From Embleya sp042956465 (GTDB lineage: Bacteria > Actinomycetota > Actinomycetes > Streptomycetales > Streptomycetaceae): a stretch of 64,000 nucleotides of DNA. Location: assembly GCF_042956465.1 (NCBI RefSeq), contig NZ_JBIBGL010000006.1, positions 456,943-520,942 on the forward strand. The letters are read 5' to 3'. A program made the position numbers and the translations under genes. Shown here one piece after another: positions 8,665-17,848 of the stretch. Position 1 is the first letter of the stretch, and each line of letters starts with the position of its first letter. Under the pieces are notes generated by a model, which worked only from the letters and a program-made list of their open reading frames with translations, made no database searches and was not told where the DNA came from.

Positions 8665-8982
8665 TCACTCGCTCGCGGGGTCGCCGGTGCCCATGATGTC
8701 GACGTGGTCGGGGTGTCCGGCCCCGATCCGGATGCCGACCACCAGGAATCGGCCGCGCGTGCCACTGGGGAGGCACAACCGTCCCTGGCCGGCCCGGTAG
8801 ATCTCGTGCAGGTCCGAGCGGGCCGCCGGGCTCTTCGGGCGCAGCGTCCCCGTCCAGCCGATCGGTGTCGCATCCGGCCCCGGGTCGTAGAGGCGCTCCT
8901 CGTCGGCGTCCACGATCGCGTGCACGCCGATCCGACGTCCGTTCGGCAGGACCACGGTCGCCGAGCCCTCGTGATCCTTCAT
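8665..8982 (-). CDS. Small conserved-looking hypothetical protein
   Basis: A 105-residue protein beginning MKDHEGSATVVLPNGRRIGV. It is soluble, rich in beta-type residues (VVLPNGRRIGVHAIVD, GRLCLPSGTRGRFLVVGIRIG) and has no signal peptide. The ribosome binding site is weak, and a GTG at 9018 would add 12 residues. Codon use is typical of the neighbourhood. I do not recognise the family; the pattern suggests a small beta-barrel. It faces the convergent end of the HhH gene. Confidence 0.55.
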   Translation of the reverse strand: MKDHEGSATVVLPNGRRIGVHAIVDADEERLYDPGPDATPIGWTGTLRPKSPAARSDLHEIYRAGQGRLCLPSGTRGRFLVVGIRIGAGHPDHVDIMGTGDPASE

Positions 8983-9203
8983 GGGTGCCAGTCTGGCCCT
9001 TCGCCCGTGGTTCGGCACGCGGACACGGGGCGTGTCGCGCTGCGAATCTCCTTGGCCACCATCCGTGTTCGCCCGCGTCGACTTCGGGCGATCGGACGAG
9101 CCGATGATTCGGCGATCCGACGATTCGTGGAAATCGGGCTCCCGAGGCGGGCATCCGCTTTCGGCGGAGTATCGGATGGCCTGTCCCGGGCAGGGACAGG
9201 GCC

Positions 9204-10271
9204 ATGAGTGCTGTGACCGATCGTGCGCCGACCCCGCCCTCGGGTCGGGCCGTCGCGGCGAACCTGGCCGTCGTCTATGTCGTCTTCGGGTCGACCTACC
9301 TGGCGATCCGGGTCATGGTCGAGACCGTCCCGCCGCTGTTCGGGGCGGGTCTGCGCTTCGTCGTCGCCGGCGCCCTGCTCTACGGCTGGTGTGCGATCCG
9401 CCGGCGGTCGCCGCCGCGCCTGGACCGACGTCGGCTCGTGGGAACCGGCTTCATCGGCCTGTTGGTGATCGGCGGCGGACTGGGTCTGCTCACCCTCGGG
9501 GAGCATTCCGTACCGTCCGGACTGGCCGCGCTGCTGGCCGCGGCGGTGCCCGTGTGGGTGGTGCTGCTGCGGGTGGCGCACGGGGAACGGATCGGCTGGG
9601 CCACCGCGGGCGGGGTGGCCTGTGGCCTCCTGGGCGTGGCCATGCTCAGTCTGATCGGCGGTACCGGCGGCACCGCCGCCGTGTCCGGCATCCTGTTCCT
9701 GCTCGCCGCGGCACTGTCCGAGGCGATCGGCTCGTACTACGCGCCGCGCTTCTCCGTGGTCGAGGACGCGATCCTCGCCTCGGCCGTGCAGATGCTGGTC
9801 GCAGGCCCGGTTCTGCTGGTGGTCGGCGTGGCCGTCGGCGAACGCCCGGACGTCGCCGAGTGGTCCGGCCGCAGCGTGTGGTCCCTGCTGTACCTGATCG
9901 GACCTGGGTCGATCCTGGCCTACGTGTCCTTCGTGTGGCTGGTGTCGCACACCCGGACCTCGATCGCGACGACGTACACCTACGTGAATCCGGCGGTCGC
10001 GTTGTTCCTGGGGTGGCTCGTCCTGGACGAGTCGATCACCGTGTGGGTCATGGTCGGCGCCGTGGTGGTGGTGGGCGGCGTGGTCGCGGTGCTGATCGGT
10101 GAACGCCGGGCGGAGGTACGGGCCCAGGACGAGGAAGGGGGAGGGGAAGAACGGGGCTCCGAAGGGCGAGAGGCGGAGGGGCGAGAGCCGAGGAGCCGAG
10201 GCGCGGAGGCCCGGGCGGTGGAAGAACGCGACGCGGAGGCGGACCCCCACTCCCGGTCGCACGGGGCGTGA
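9204..10271 (+). CDS. EamA/DMT-family transporter with a long charged C-terminal tail
   Basis: The 355-residue protein has ten hydrophobic segments in two EamA repeats (first about residues 12-145, second about 155-300), including the typical opening VYVVFGSTYLAIRVMVETVPPL. EamA carriers export amino acids or other small metabolites. The last 50 residues (from about GERRAEVRAQDEEGGG) are almost entirely Glu, Arg, Gly and Ala, encoded by a purine-rich tract at 10115-10250; this tail is unusual for the family and may be a relaxed or recently expanded end. Substrate unknown. AGGGACAGG precedes the ATG. Confidence 0.85.
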   Translation: MSAVTDRAPTPPSGRAVAANLAVVYVVFGSTYLAIRVMVETVPPLFGAGLRFVVAGALLYGWCAIRRRSPPRLDRRRLVGTGFIGLLVIGGGLGLLTLGEHSVPSGLAALLAAAVPVWVVLLRVAHGERIGWATAGGVACGLLGVAMLSLIGGTGGTAAVSGILFLLAAALSEAIGSYYAPRFSVVEDAILASAVQMLVAGPVLLVVGVAVGERPDVAEWSGRSVWSLLYLIGPGSILAYVSFVWLVSHTRTSIATTYTYVNPAVALFLGWLVLDESITVWVMVGAVVVVGGVVAVLIGERRAEVRAQDEEGGGEERGSEGREAEGREPRSRGAEARAVEERDAEADPHSRSHGA

Positions 10272-10394
10272 CACCCGGCTTCGGCGTGGCTTCGGCGCGC
10301 TCGGGGGTGTAACGCGCGCCCTTCGCCGGGCCACGGGCGGTAGCCCTCGGCTTCGGCATGCTCGGGTGGGCGGCGGACCGTGCCCGGACGTGCA

Positions 10395-10424
10395 GGCGGC
10401 GCGCCACCGTCGTGGCGCGCCGCC
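10395..10424. terminator. Bidirectional hairpin between EamA and methyltransferase genes
   Basis: A perfect 13-bp stem (10395-10407 with 10412-10424), loop CGTC, followed on the plus strand by CTCGTTTCG. Confidence 0.7.
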
Positions 10425-10488
10425 TCGTTTCGTGCGGGGAGACATGCTCGACCGGTGCCGTCGGGTACCCGAGTGCGACGGCGACGGG

Positions 10489-11355
10489 TCAGATCATCGG
10501 TTTGACCGCCTCGACCAGCAGGTGGTAGCCGAAGTGGTTGAACGGCGCCACGTCGCCGAGGAAACCTTCCATCCTCGTCACGAAGTCGGCGATCCCCTTG
10601 TCCGCGAGCACTTCGTCGGCCAGCCAGGCCGCGATCGGCGAATTGCCGCGCATCAGGGTCACCGTCATGCCGACGGTGGCGAACAGCGTGGTGAGCTCCT
10701 GGGGACTGAAGCTGAACCAGGGCGCGACATACTCTTCGCCGCTGCGTGTGTTGGTGAACAGGAGTTGCTTGTTCTCGACGTCGGTGACGTCCACGGAGGC
10801 GAATCGATCACCGGTGAACATCCGCTCGAACACGGAGTTCTTGACCCCGAGCAACATCCGGCCGCCGGGGCGCAGCACCCGTCGGACCTCGGCGAAGACG
10901 GTCGGCCGGTCCGCGATCGGGATGTGCATCAGGGCGAGCATGCTGGTGACGGTGTCGAACGAGTCGTCCGGGAAGGGAATCGATGCCATGTCCCCTTCGC
11001 GCAGGTCGGCATGCAGACCTCGGGCGGCGAGCTTGCGTTCGGCGACGTCGAGCATCGAGCGGGAGATGTCCAATCCGCTGACGTGGGCCCCGTGTTCGGC
11101 CAGGGGCACGGTGAAGCGACCGGTACCGCACCCCATGTCGAGCACCCGGTCGCCGGGGTGGACCCGGGCGAGGAGGAAGTCGTGTTCGGCCCGGGTGAAC
11201 ATGTCGTCGGAGGGGCCGTTGCCGGGGATGCGCTCGTCGTACTCCTCGGCGACCCGCAGGTACACCGACTTGACGGTCTCCTTCTGGGCCGACGCGCTGT
11301 CGCGGTCGACTCCCGAGCCGTTCGCACGGGCGGGTGTCTGCTCGTAGGTCGTCAC
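10489..11355 (-). CDS. Class I SAM-dependent methyltransferase
   Basis: The 288-residue protein has the full class I fold: motif I VLDMGCGTGRFTVPLAEHG, the acidic residue of motif II in VSGLDIS, EGDMASIPFPDDSFDTV, and LRPGGRMLLGVKN. It belongs with UbiE/Methyltransf_11-type enzymes that methylate small molecules. GTG 11355 was chosen because AAGGA lies six bases upstream; GTG 11370 is possible. It is transcribed divergently from the dehydrogenase-NRPS unit across 700 bp, so it may tailor that product, but nothing in the sequence proves the link. Confidence 0.8.
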   Translation of the reverse strand: MTTYEQTPARANGSGVDRDSASAQKETVKSVYLRVAEEYDERIPGNGPSDDMFTRAEHDFLLARVHPGDRVLDMGCGTGRFTVPLAEHGAHVSGLDISRSMLDVAERKLAARGLHADLREGDMASIPFPDDSFDTVTSMLALMHIPIADRPTVFAEVRRVLRPGGRMLLGVKNSVFERMFTGDRFASVDVTDVENKQLLFTNTRSGEEYVAPWFSFSPQELTTLFATVGMTVTLMRGNSPIAAWLADEVLADKGIADFVTRMEGFLGDVAPFNHFGYHLLVEAVKPMI

Positions 11356-12052
11356 ATCTCGTCCTTCCACATCGGGTTCGGTCGGTTCGGGTGTGGAGGT
11401 CGCCGTGCCGTGCCGGACCCGGTTCCCGAAGGGCGGGCGGGCATTGTCGGATCATTGCCGAATGTGCGGCGGATCGACGATGAGCGGCACGCGACGATAC
11501 GTTCCACGGGCAGGATCGGTTCGCGCATAAAGATCGCGAATGGTTATGCGTCACCGATGCACGACATTGCCACCGACGCTCTCGCCGCATCGACGGAAGC
11601 GAAGATGAATATGAAGTCGCTGCCTTTCGGTACGAACTCAAAGTAGAAAGCGCATCGGCGATTGTCAACAGCGCACGTCAGCGCCCGGTATTGATCTCAA
11701 TATGGCCTCCGACCTGCCTATATATCCTTCCGTGCGGCGGCGCCCGGGTGGATTCGAGGGCGAAGCGAAAGACCGTGGACATTTCTTGTTTGGCGGGCGG
11801 GGCAGCGGGCAGCAGCGCGGGTTGCACCGTTTCCCGGTAAGTTTTGGGAATGCGATATCGGCACTTGACATCCGCCGGGATCGACCTCGCACACTGGATG
11901 TATCGATTGCTATTTCCGGAATTCGATCGTCCGGTTCGCCGGTTCGCCGGTGTGCAGTGATGGCGAAGGCGACCCGGAATTGCGCGCGGTATTTCGGGTG
12001 GAGACCCGACCGCATCCGGGCCGGCGATCGGCCGGGATCCACAGGAGGTTGA
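11356..12052. other. Long divergent intergenic region upstream of the biosynthetic unit
   Basis: The 697 bp are clearly AT-richer than the flanks, notably 11500-11720 and 11820-11960. A TTGACA hexamer at 11865-11870 is a candidate -35 box for the rightward biosynthetic transcript, though no good -10 follows at standard spacing. No gene or clear operator is visible. The length and composition suggest a well-regulated or horizontally acquired promoter region. Confidence 0.4.
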
Positions 12053-13231
12053 ATGCAGGCCGCAACGATCACCGACGACGCGGATGTGCGCGCCCGAGTA
12101 CGGCGGATACTCGACCGGCCGCGACTGTGCGAGGAACGGGAGGAGATCTGGACGGCCGCCGCGGCCGGGGGAGGCGACCTCCCGCACGCCGAGGCGACGT
12201 ATCGCGCGCTGGGCGCCGCGGGCCTGCTCGCGCCGCACTGGCCGCGCGCATACGGCGGGCTGCACGCCGACCCGTACGCCGCGGCGACGGTCGCGGAGGA
12301 ACTCGCCCTGCACGGCGTCCCGGACAGCGTCCGGGTGAACACCGTCGACAACGCGGGAGCCACCCTTCTCGCGGCCGGGACCCCCGAACAACGGGCCCGA
12401 CATCTGCCGGGCATGGCCGCGGGCACGACCACCTTCGCCGTCTTCTACACCGAACCGGAGGTCGGCAGCGACCTCGGCGCCCTCGCCACCCGGGCCGAGC
12501 CGACCGGGAACGGGTGGCGACTGAACGGCGCCAAGGCGTGGAACGCCCGTACCTCGTCCGCCGAGTTCGCCATCTGTGCGGCCCGGACCCCCGGGGGCGG
12601 CAACAAGTACGCGGACATCAGCCTGTTCGTGCTCCCGCTGTCCGCCCCGGGCGTGCACATCACGGCGATTCCCACGATCAACCCCGAAGTGTTCTTCCAC
12701 GTCCGGCTCGACGACGTCGCCCTGCCGCACGACGCGTTGGTGGGACGGCCGGGACAGGGCTGGTCGTTGCTCTCCCAGGCGCTGGGCCTGGAACGCACCG
12801 GCATCTGCTTCGCCGGTCGGGCCCGGCGCTGGCTCGACCGGCTGATCGCCGCTCTGCGCGCCGGGGGCCGACTCGGGTCCGCCGAGGAACGGCACGCGCT
12901 GCGGGCCCTGGACGCCCGGGTCGAGGCGTGCAGGCTGCTGGCATGGCGGGCCGTGCAGGACGTGGCCGAGCGGCGGACCGGTGCGTCCTCGGCCGCGGCG
13001 GCCAAGTGGTGGGCCAGCGAACTGGCCCAACATGTCGCCTGGTTGTCCTGGGAACTGCTGGGGCCGCCACCGGCCGGGAGCGCCGGCCATCCGCTGTTCC
13101 CCGATCTGTTGCTCGCGGTGCGCGAGGCCCCCGGGCTCACCCTCGCCGCCGGCACCTCCGAGGTACTCCTGAACACGGTCGCAGCCGACCTGCTGGACGG
13201 CGACGACCCATGGGAACGGGAAGTGGTCTGA
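12053..13231 (+). CDS. Acyl-CoA dehydrogenase-type flavoprotein of the biosynthetic unit
   Basis: The 392-residue protein is a full-length acyl-CoA dehydrogenase homologue: helical N-terminal domain, the FAD-binding motif FAVFYTEPEVGSDLGALA (around residues 130-147), a beta domain, and a C-terminal bundle ending with TLAAGTSEVLLNTVAADLL. In secondary metabolism such enzymes oxidise acyl or aminoacyl groups bound to carrier proteins. GGAGG eight bases before ATG 12053 is strong. The next gene starts one base after its stop and itself begins with a second dehydrogenase half, so the two probably form a heteromeric enzyme, as known for paired FadE proteins of actinobacteria. Confidence 0.88.
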   Translation: MQAATITDDADVRARVRRILDRPRLCEEREEIWTAAAAGGGDLPHAEATYRALGAAGLLAPHWPRAYGGLHADPYAAATVAEELALHGVPDSVRVNTVDNAGATLLAAGTPEQRARHLPGMAAGTTTFAVFYTEPEVGSDLGALATRAEPTGNGWRLNGAKAWNARTSSAEFAICAARTPGGGNKYADISLFVLPLSAPGVHITAIPTINPEVFFHVRLDDVALPHDALVGRPGQGWSLLSQALGLERTGICFAGRARRWLDRLIAALRAGGRLGSAEERHALRALDARVEACRLLAWRAVQDVAERRTGASSAAAAKWWASELAQHVAWLSWELLGPPPAGSAGHPLFPDLLLAVREAPGLTLAAGTSEVLLNTVAADLLDGDDPWEREVV

Positions 13232-13232
13232 G

Positions 13233-16097
13233 ATGTTCGTCCGCACCGCGTGGCAGCGGCGGCTCGTCCGCGACTTCGACACCGCCTGGCAACACTGCGT
13301 CGGCGACGACGCCCCGGAGCAGGCGCGAGCGCAACTGCACCGCAACGGCTGGCACGACCTGCTCGTGAGCGCCCGGGACGGCGGCCTGGGCCTGGGCGGC
13401 CCGGAGGCGGCGCTGCTCGCCGAGAGTCTGGGCCGCGCCCTGCTCCCCGGCGAGGCCCTGGACCCCGTCCTGGTCGCGACCACGGCGGCCCGTCCCCACA
13501 CCCCGATGCCGACGGGCGACGAGTGCCCCCGGGTGGCGATCTGCCCACCGACCCACCCCCGCGCCACCCGCGCGGACGGGTCGATCGGGTACCTGCTGCA
13601 CCGGGTACCCGACCTCCTCCTGGTCCCCGAAGGCCCCACCCGGCTGCGCACGATCGCGCGCGGAGACCTGGTCGGCCGGGAGCACGCGGGTCCCGCCGGC
13701 GACCTGTGGGCGGTCGCCCCGCGATCGCCCGCGCCCGGGGAACCGCCGCCGGGAACCTGCGCCGACGCGGGAGCCCTGTGGGCCCGGGCGGTCCTGCTCC
13801 GGGCCGCCCACCTGCTCGGGATCGGCGCCGTCGCCGTGACCGCCGGGCTCTCCCGGGCCCGGGAACGAGACCAGTTCGGCCGCTCCATCGGCCGCTACCA
13901 GAGCGTGGCCGTTCCGCTCGCCGCCGGACGCGCCCGGCTGGAAGGACTGCGCCTGGCGATCGGCGAGCAACTCCTGTGCCTGGAGGAGGATCCCGACGAC
14001 GCCCCGGGTGTGCTCGGCCGCGCCGAGGCGATCATGGAGGCGCTTCGCCCCCTGGTCCGGGACTGTGTCACCCACGGCCTGCACGTGCACGGCGCCGCGG
14101 GACTCGCGGAGGAGCGGATCGCGACCCGGTGCTATCGCCGCTTCCTCGCCGAGACCCCCGCCCGGCCCTCATGGCCGCAGGCCGGCGAACATCCACCGGC
14201 GGAGCCCCCGCGCCGACCCCGCGTGGTCGGCCCGCCCGTACCCGCCGACCCCGTCGCATCGGCCCGGCGGCGGGTTCCGCACGCGGTCGACGACACCGCG
14301 GTCGCCCGCCCCGGTGACGCGACCGTGCACGGACTGTTCGAACAGGCCGCGGCCCGGTACCCGGACCGCCCGGCGGTCCGCTTCGGCGCCACGACCTCGG
14401 ACTATCGAGAGGTGAACGAACGCGCCAACCGGCTCGCGCACGTCCTGCGTGAACACGGTGTCGGCCCGGATACTCCCGTCGGGGTCTGCCTGGACCGCGA
14501 CCTCGACGCGATCGTGGCGATCCTGGCCGTGCTCAAGGCCGGCGGCGCCTACGTGCCCATCGACCCCGAATACCCCCCGGCCCGCATCGCCTTCCTGCTC
14601 GAGGACAGCGCGGCCGTCCTGCTGCTGACCCGCGCCTGGATGCGCGACTGGCTCCCCGACACGCACGTGCCGATCCTGTTCGTGGACCACCTCCGAGACC
14701 GCGTCGACCGGGCTCCGCACACACCGCCCGACAGTGCGGTCACCGCGGCCCACCTGGCATACGTCATCTACACCTCGGGATCCACCGGGACTCCCAAGGG
14801 CGTCGAGATCGAGCACCGCAACCTGGTGAACCGACTGCTCTGGGACGCCCGGAGGTTTCCGCTCACCGCGGACGACGCGATCCTGCAACACACCTCGCTC
14901 AGCTTCGACATCTCGGTCTGGGAAATCTTCGCGCCGCTGATCTCCGGCGCTCGGCTGGTGGTGGCCCCGCCCAAGGCCACGCGCGACCCGCACGCCCTGC
15001 TCGCCGAGTCGGCCGCGACGGGTGTCACCGTGCTGGCGTGCGTGCCCTCGCTGCTGGACCTGTTGGTGGAGGAACGCGAACCGGCGCTCGCCGACCTCCC
15101 GGGCCTGCGCTACGTCTTCAGCGGAGGCGAGGCGCTCTCCCCGGAGTTGGTGGCACGTTTTCACGCCGCGACCACCGGGATCGAACTGCACAACTTCTAC
15201 GGACCCAGCGAATGCACCATCGACGTCACCCACTGGCATTGCCGCCGCACGGACCCCGAAGGACCGATACCGATCGGCACACCCATCGACAACGTCCGCG
15301 TGCACGTCCTCGACGAGTACGGCATGCCGGTGCCCATCGGCTATCCCGGGGAACTCCACGTCGCCGGCGCCGGACTCGCCCGGGGCTACCGCGCCAGGCC
15401 CGGCCCGACCGCCGAACGCTTCGCCCCGGATCCGTTCGCGAACACCCCCGGCGGCAGGCTCTATCGCACCGGCGACGTGGTGATCCCGCGCCGCGACGGC
15501 GCGTTGGAGTTCCTCGGCCGCTCCGACCACCAGGTCAAGATCCGCGGCCACCGGATCGAACCCGGCGAGATCCAGGACGCCCTGGAGGCCCACCCACACG
15601 TGCGCACGGCCGTCCTGAACGTGATCGACGGACGCATCGAAGCGCACGTGGTCCCCGCCGAGGGCGTCGAGTTCGACGAGGGCCGGCTCCGTGCCCATCT
15701 GCGCGAGCGCCTGCCCGAATACATGCTCCCCTCCGGAATCGGCGCGCTCGACGCGATCCCACTGGAGACGAACGGCAAGATCGACCGCCGCGCGCTGCCG
15801 AACCTGGCGGCGCGGCGGGCCGCATCGGACCGGGGCGGCGAGGGTGACGAGGGCGAACGCGCGCTGTCCGCCCTGGCCGCACGCGTGCTCGGTGTCGAGC
15901 ACGTCGCAGCGACCGACGACTTCTTCGCCGCCGGCGGAAGTTCGCTGCACGCCGCCCGCTTCGTCGCGCGGGCGCGCCGCGAACTGGGCATCGACATCGA
16001 CCTGGAGAACTTCCTCGCCGCACCGACCGTCGCCGCGGTGTCCGCACGATCGAAGCAGGCCCACGACACGACGACGGCGGGAGGCGCCGATGCCTGA
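13233..16097 (+). CDS. Fusion: acyl-CoA dehydrogenase-like domain + NRPS adenylation domain + peptidyl carrier protein
   Basis: The 954-residue protein joins three units. Residues 1-310 resemble the C-terminal half-type acyl-CoA dehydrogenase (ARERDQFGRSIGRYQSVAVPLA and HVHGAAGLAEERIATRCYRR). Residues about 364-860 are an adenylation domain with A3 YTSGSTGTPKG (513-523), NFYGPSE, YRTGD and NGKIDR. Residues about 870-945 are a carrier domain with GGSSL, pantetheine serine 904. By my manual alignment the specificity residues read D-I-W-A-F-G-F-I-D-K, closest to serine-type codes but with a more open pocket. No condensation domain is present. I infer loading of an amino acid and its oxidation on the carrier. 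Overlaps the thioesterase gene by 8 bp. Confidence 0.9.
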   Translation: MFVRTAWQRRLVRDFDTAWQHCVGDDAPEQARAQLHRNGWHDLLVSARDGGLGLGGPEAALLAESLGRALLPGEALDPVLVATTAARPHTPMPTGDECPRVAICPPTHPRATRADGSIGYLLHRVPDLLLVPEGPTRLRTIARGDLVGREHAGPAGDLWAVAPRSPAPGEPPPGTCADAGALWARAVLLRAAHLLGIGAVAVTAGLSRARERDQFGRSIGRYQSVAVPLAAGRARLEGLRLAIGEQLLCLEEDPDDAPGVLGRAEAIMEALRPLVRDCVTHGLHVHGAAGLAEERIATRCYRRFLAETPARPSWPQAGEHPPAEPPRRPRVVGPPVPADPVASARRRVPHAVDDTAVARPGDATVHGLFEQAAARYPDRPAVRFGATTSDYREVNERANRLAHVLREHGVGPDTPVGVCLDRDLDAIVAILAVLKAGGAYVPIDPEYPPARIAFLLEDSAAVLLLTRAWMRDWLPDTHVPILFVDHLRDRVDRAPHTPPDSAVTAAHLAYVIYTSGSTGTPKGVEIEHRNLVNRLLWDARRFPLTADDAILQHTSLSFDISVWEIFAPLISGARLVVAPPKATRDPHALLAESAATGVTVLACVPSLLDLLVEEREPALADLPGLRYVFSGGEALSPELVARFHAATTGIELHNFYGPSECTIDVTHWHCRRTDPEGPIPIGTPIDNVRVHVLDEYGMPVPIGYPGELHVAGAGLARGYRARPGPTAERFAPDPFANTPGGRLYRTGDVVIPRRDGALEFLGRSDHQVKIRGHRIEPGEIQDALEAHPHVRTAVLNVIDGRIEAHVVPAEGVEFDEGRLRAHLRERLPEYMLPSGIGALDAIPLETNGKIDRRALPNLAARRAASDRGGEGDEGERALSALAARVLGVEHVAATDDFFAAGGSSLHAARFVARARRELGIDIDLENFLAAPTVAAVSARSKQAHDTTTAGGADA

Positions 16098-16869
16098 GAG
16101 CAATCGCTGGATCCTGCCCACGCCCGAGCCCGATCCGGACTGCCGGGCACGGTTGTACTGCTTTCCGCACGCCGGAGGCGCAAGCGGCACGTACGCCGGG
16201 TGGACGGCGGACCTGCGCCCCGAGTTCGACGCCCGCCCCGTCGTCCTGCCCGGCCGCGACACCAGGCCCGACGAACCCGTGCCGGCCGACATGAGCACCC
16301 TGGCGGACGCGGCGGCGGACGGGCTGGCCGAGCACATGCAGACCGGGCCCGCCCTGCCGTACGCGCTCTTCGGCCACAGCCTCGGCGCGATCACCGCGTA
16401 CGAAACGGCCCGGCGCCTGAGCGCGCGCGGCCGGCCACCCGCGCTCCTGATCGTGTCCGGCAGCGAAGCCCCCTGGCGAACCGGCGAACGTGCCCGCGAC
16501 CGCCACCGGTGGCCCGACGACGAATTCCTGGCCGAGATCGCCCGACTCGGCGGCAGTGCGGCGGCCGGCCCCGAGGAAACCGAACTGCTGCGGGCGATCC
16601 TGCCGCGCCTGCGCGCCGACTACACGATCGCCGAGACCTACACACACGTGCCGGGCGCGCCGCTCACCTGCCCGATCGCCGTATACGCCGGGCAGGAGGA
16701 CGACCTGGTCGCCGAAGCGAGACTGCCCGAGTGGGCCCGGGTCGCCCCGCCGACGTCGACACCCGTCGTTCGACGCTTTCCCGGAGGGCACTTCCACCTC
16801 GACGACGCACGGCCCTTCGTGCTTCGCGCCTTGCGGACGGACCTGGCCAAGGCCCTGGAGGGCGGCTGA
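16090..16869 (+). CDS. Type II thioesterase of the biosynthetic unit
   Basis: The 259-residue protein is a classic external thioesterase: YCFPHAGGASGTY near the N terminus, the nucleophile motif GHSLGA (around residues 96-101), and the C-terminal GGHFHLDD that carries the catalytic histidine. These enzymes clear wrongly loaded carriers or, in minimal systems, release the product. It overlaps the preceding gene by 8 bp (ATGCCTGA), so the two are translationally coupled. Because the upstream protein lacks a release domain, this protein may be the actual off-loading enzyme. Confidence 0.92.
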   Translation: MPESNRWILPTPEPDPDCRARLYCFPHAGGASGTYAGWTADLRPEFDARPVVLPGRDTRPDEPVPADMSTLADAAADGLAEHMQTGPALPYALFGHSLGAITAYETARRLSARGRPPALLIVSGSEAPWRTGERARDRHRWPDDEFLAEIARLGGSAAAGPEETELLRAILPRLRADYTIAETYTHVPGAPLTCPIAVYAGQEDDLVAEARLPEWARVAPPTSTPVVRRFPGGHFHLDDARPFVLRALRTDLAKALEGG

Positions 16870-16912
16870 ACAACCGGGTCGTCCCGCGACCCGCACCCGC
16901 GCCCCGGTCGGT

Positions 16913-17848
16913 TCAGGTGCGGGCCGCGAGGCGTTCGCGTTGGGGGATCACCGTGTACCTGGGGTCCCGGGCCGAGGCCATGCCCGCGGCGAAGACGCCG
17001 AAGCGCGTGCACACCGAGCCCGCGAGCAGCGCCGCGCCGGCGGCGGCGGCGGTGATCCGGCGTGCGGTGGGCCCGACCGTCCGGGCACCGGACACGGCCG
17101 CACCGAGTGCGCCGGCAGCGGTCAACACCTCGGCGGCCCGGATCAGCCGCCCGGCCCGGCCCCGGCGGTACGTTTCGGCGACCACGCCCATGCGGGCCCG
17201 CATTCGGTGCGCCGCGGCCAGTTCCACGACCGCGCCGCCGACCGCGGTGCGCCGGGCCGGACCCGCCTGGCCGGGCGGGGTGGCGAGCAGGGCCAGACCG
17301 GACGCCGCGCTCGCGGCCGATCCGGCGAAGACGAACGGAAGTTCGCGGTGACCCTCGTGCCACGCCGGTACGGCGGTATCCGCGAACAGGACCGCCGTAT
17401 AGGTGGCGACGGCCGGGCCGAGCAGGGCCGCGCCGGCGGTCGCGGTGCGCCCGACCCGGGGGAGCAGGCCGCACACGTCGGTGACCGCGGCGAGCCCGGC
17501 GGCGGGGCCGTACGCCGCGAGCAGCCATGAGCCCATGCTCATCGGCGACGTCGGCTTGAACACGCGCAGCATGTTCGCGAAACGTTCCGGCCGGCCCAGG
17601 TCGTGCACGAGGGCGACGGCCGACATCGAGATCCCGCCCAGCGCCGCGACCTTGCCCACCCGCGCGAGCGCCGGGCGTCCGGTCGCCTGCGCGCCCGCCG
17701 CCAGCAGCGAGGACGCGCCCGCCAGACCACCCAGGAAGATGTAGCCGGCGATATCGGTCGCCGCCCACACCGGAGCCTTGACGATCGGTCGCCCGTAGTA
17801 CGACGTGGTCTCGACCTCGGGGACCATCCGCGTCTCACCGCGCGTCAT
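16913..17848 (-). CDS. NrfD/PsrC-type membrane subunit of formate dehydrogenase
   Basis: The 311-residue protein has about eight hydrophobic segments and the NrfD signature VWAATDIAGYIFLGGLAGAS followed by LVHDLGRPERFANMLRVFKPTSPMS. It anchors the complex in the membrane and passes electrons to the quinone pool. It is the last gene of the operon, and its ATG (17848) overlaps the stop of the iron-sulfur subunit (ATGA). The order catalytic, iron-sulfur, NrfD is usual for actinobacterial respiratory formate dehydrogenases; a heme-binding gamma subunit of the FdnI type is absent. Confidence 0.85.
   Translation of the reverse strand: MTRGETRMVPEVETTSYYGRPIVKAPVWAATDIAGYIFLGGLAGASSLLAAGAQATGRPALARVGKVAALGGISMSAVALVHDLGRPERFANMLRVFKPTSPMSMGSWLLAAYGPAAGLAAVTDVCGLLPRVGRTATAGAALLGPAVATYTAVLFADTAVPAWHEGHRELPFVFAGSAASAASGLALLATPPGQAGPARRTAVGGAVVELAAAHRMRARMGVVAETYRRGRAGRLIRAAEVLTAAGALGAAVSGARTVGPTARRITAAAAGAALLAGSVCTRFGVFAAGMASARDPRYTVIPQRERLAART

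Noticed and set aside
13233..14160. Proline as substrate of the adenylation domain, by analogy with pyrrole pathways
   Set aside because: The pocket residues I read (D, I, W, A, F, G, F, I, D) do not match proline codes; a serine-like or larger polar residue fits better.
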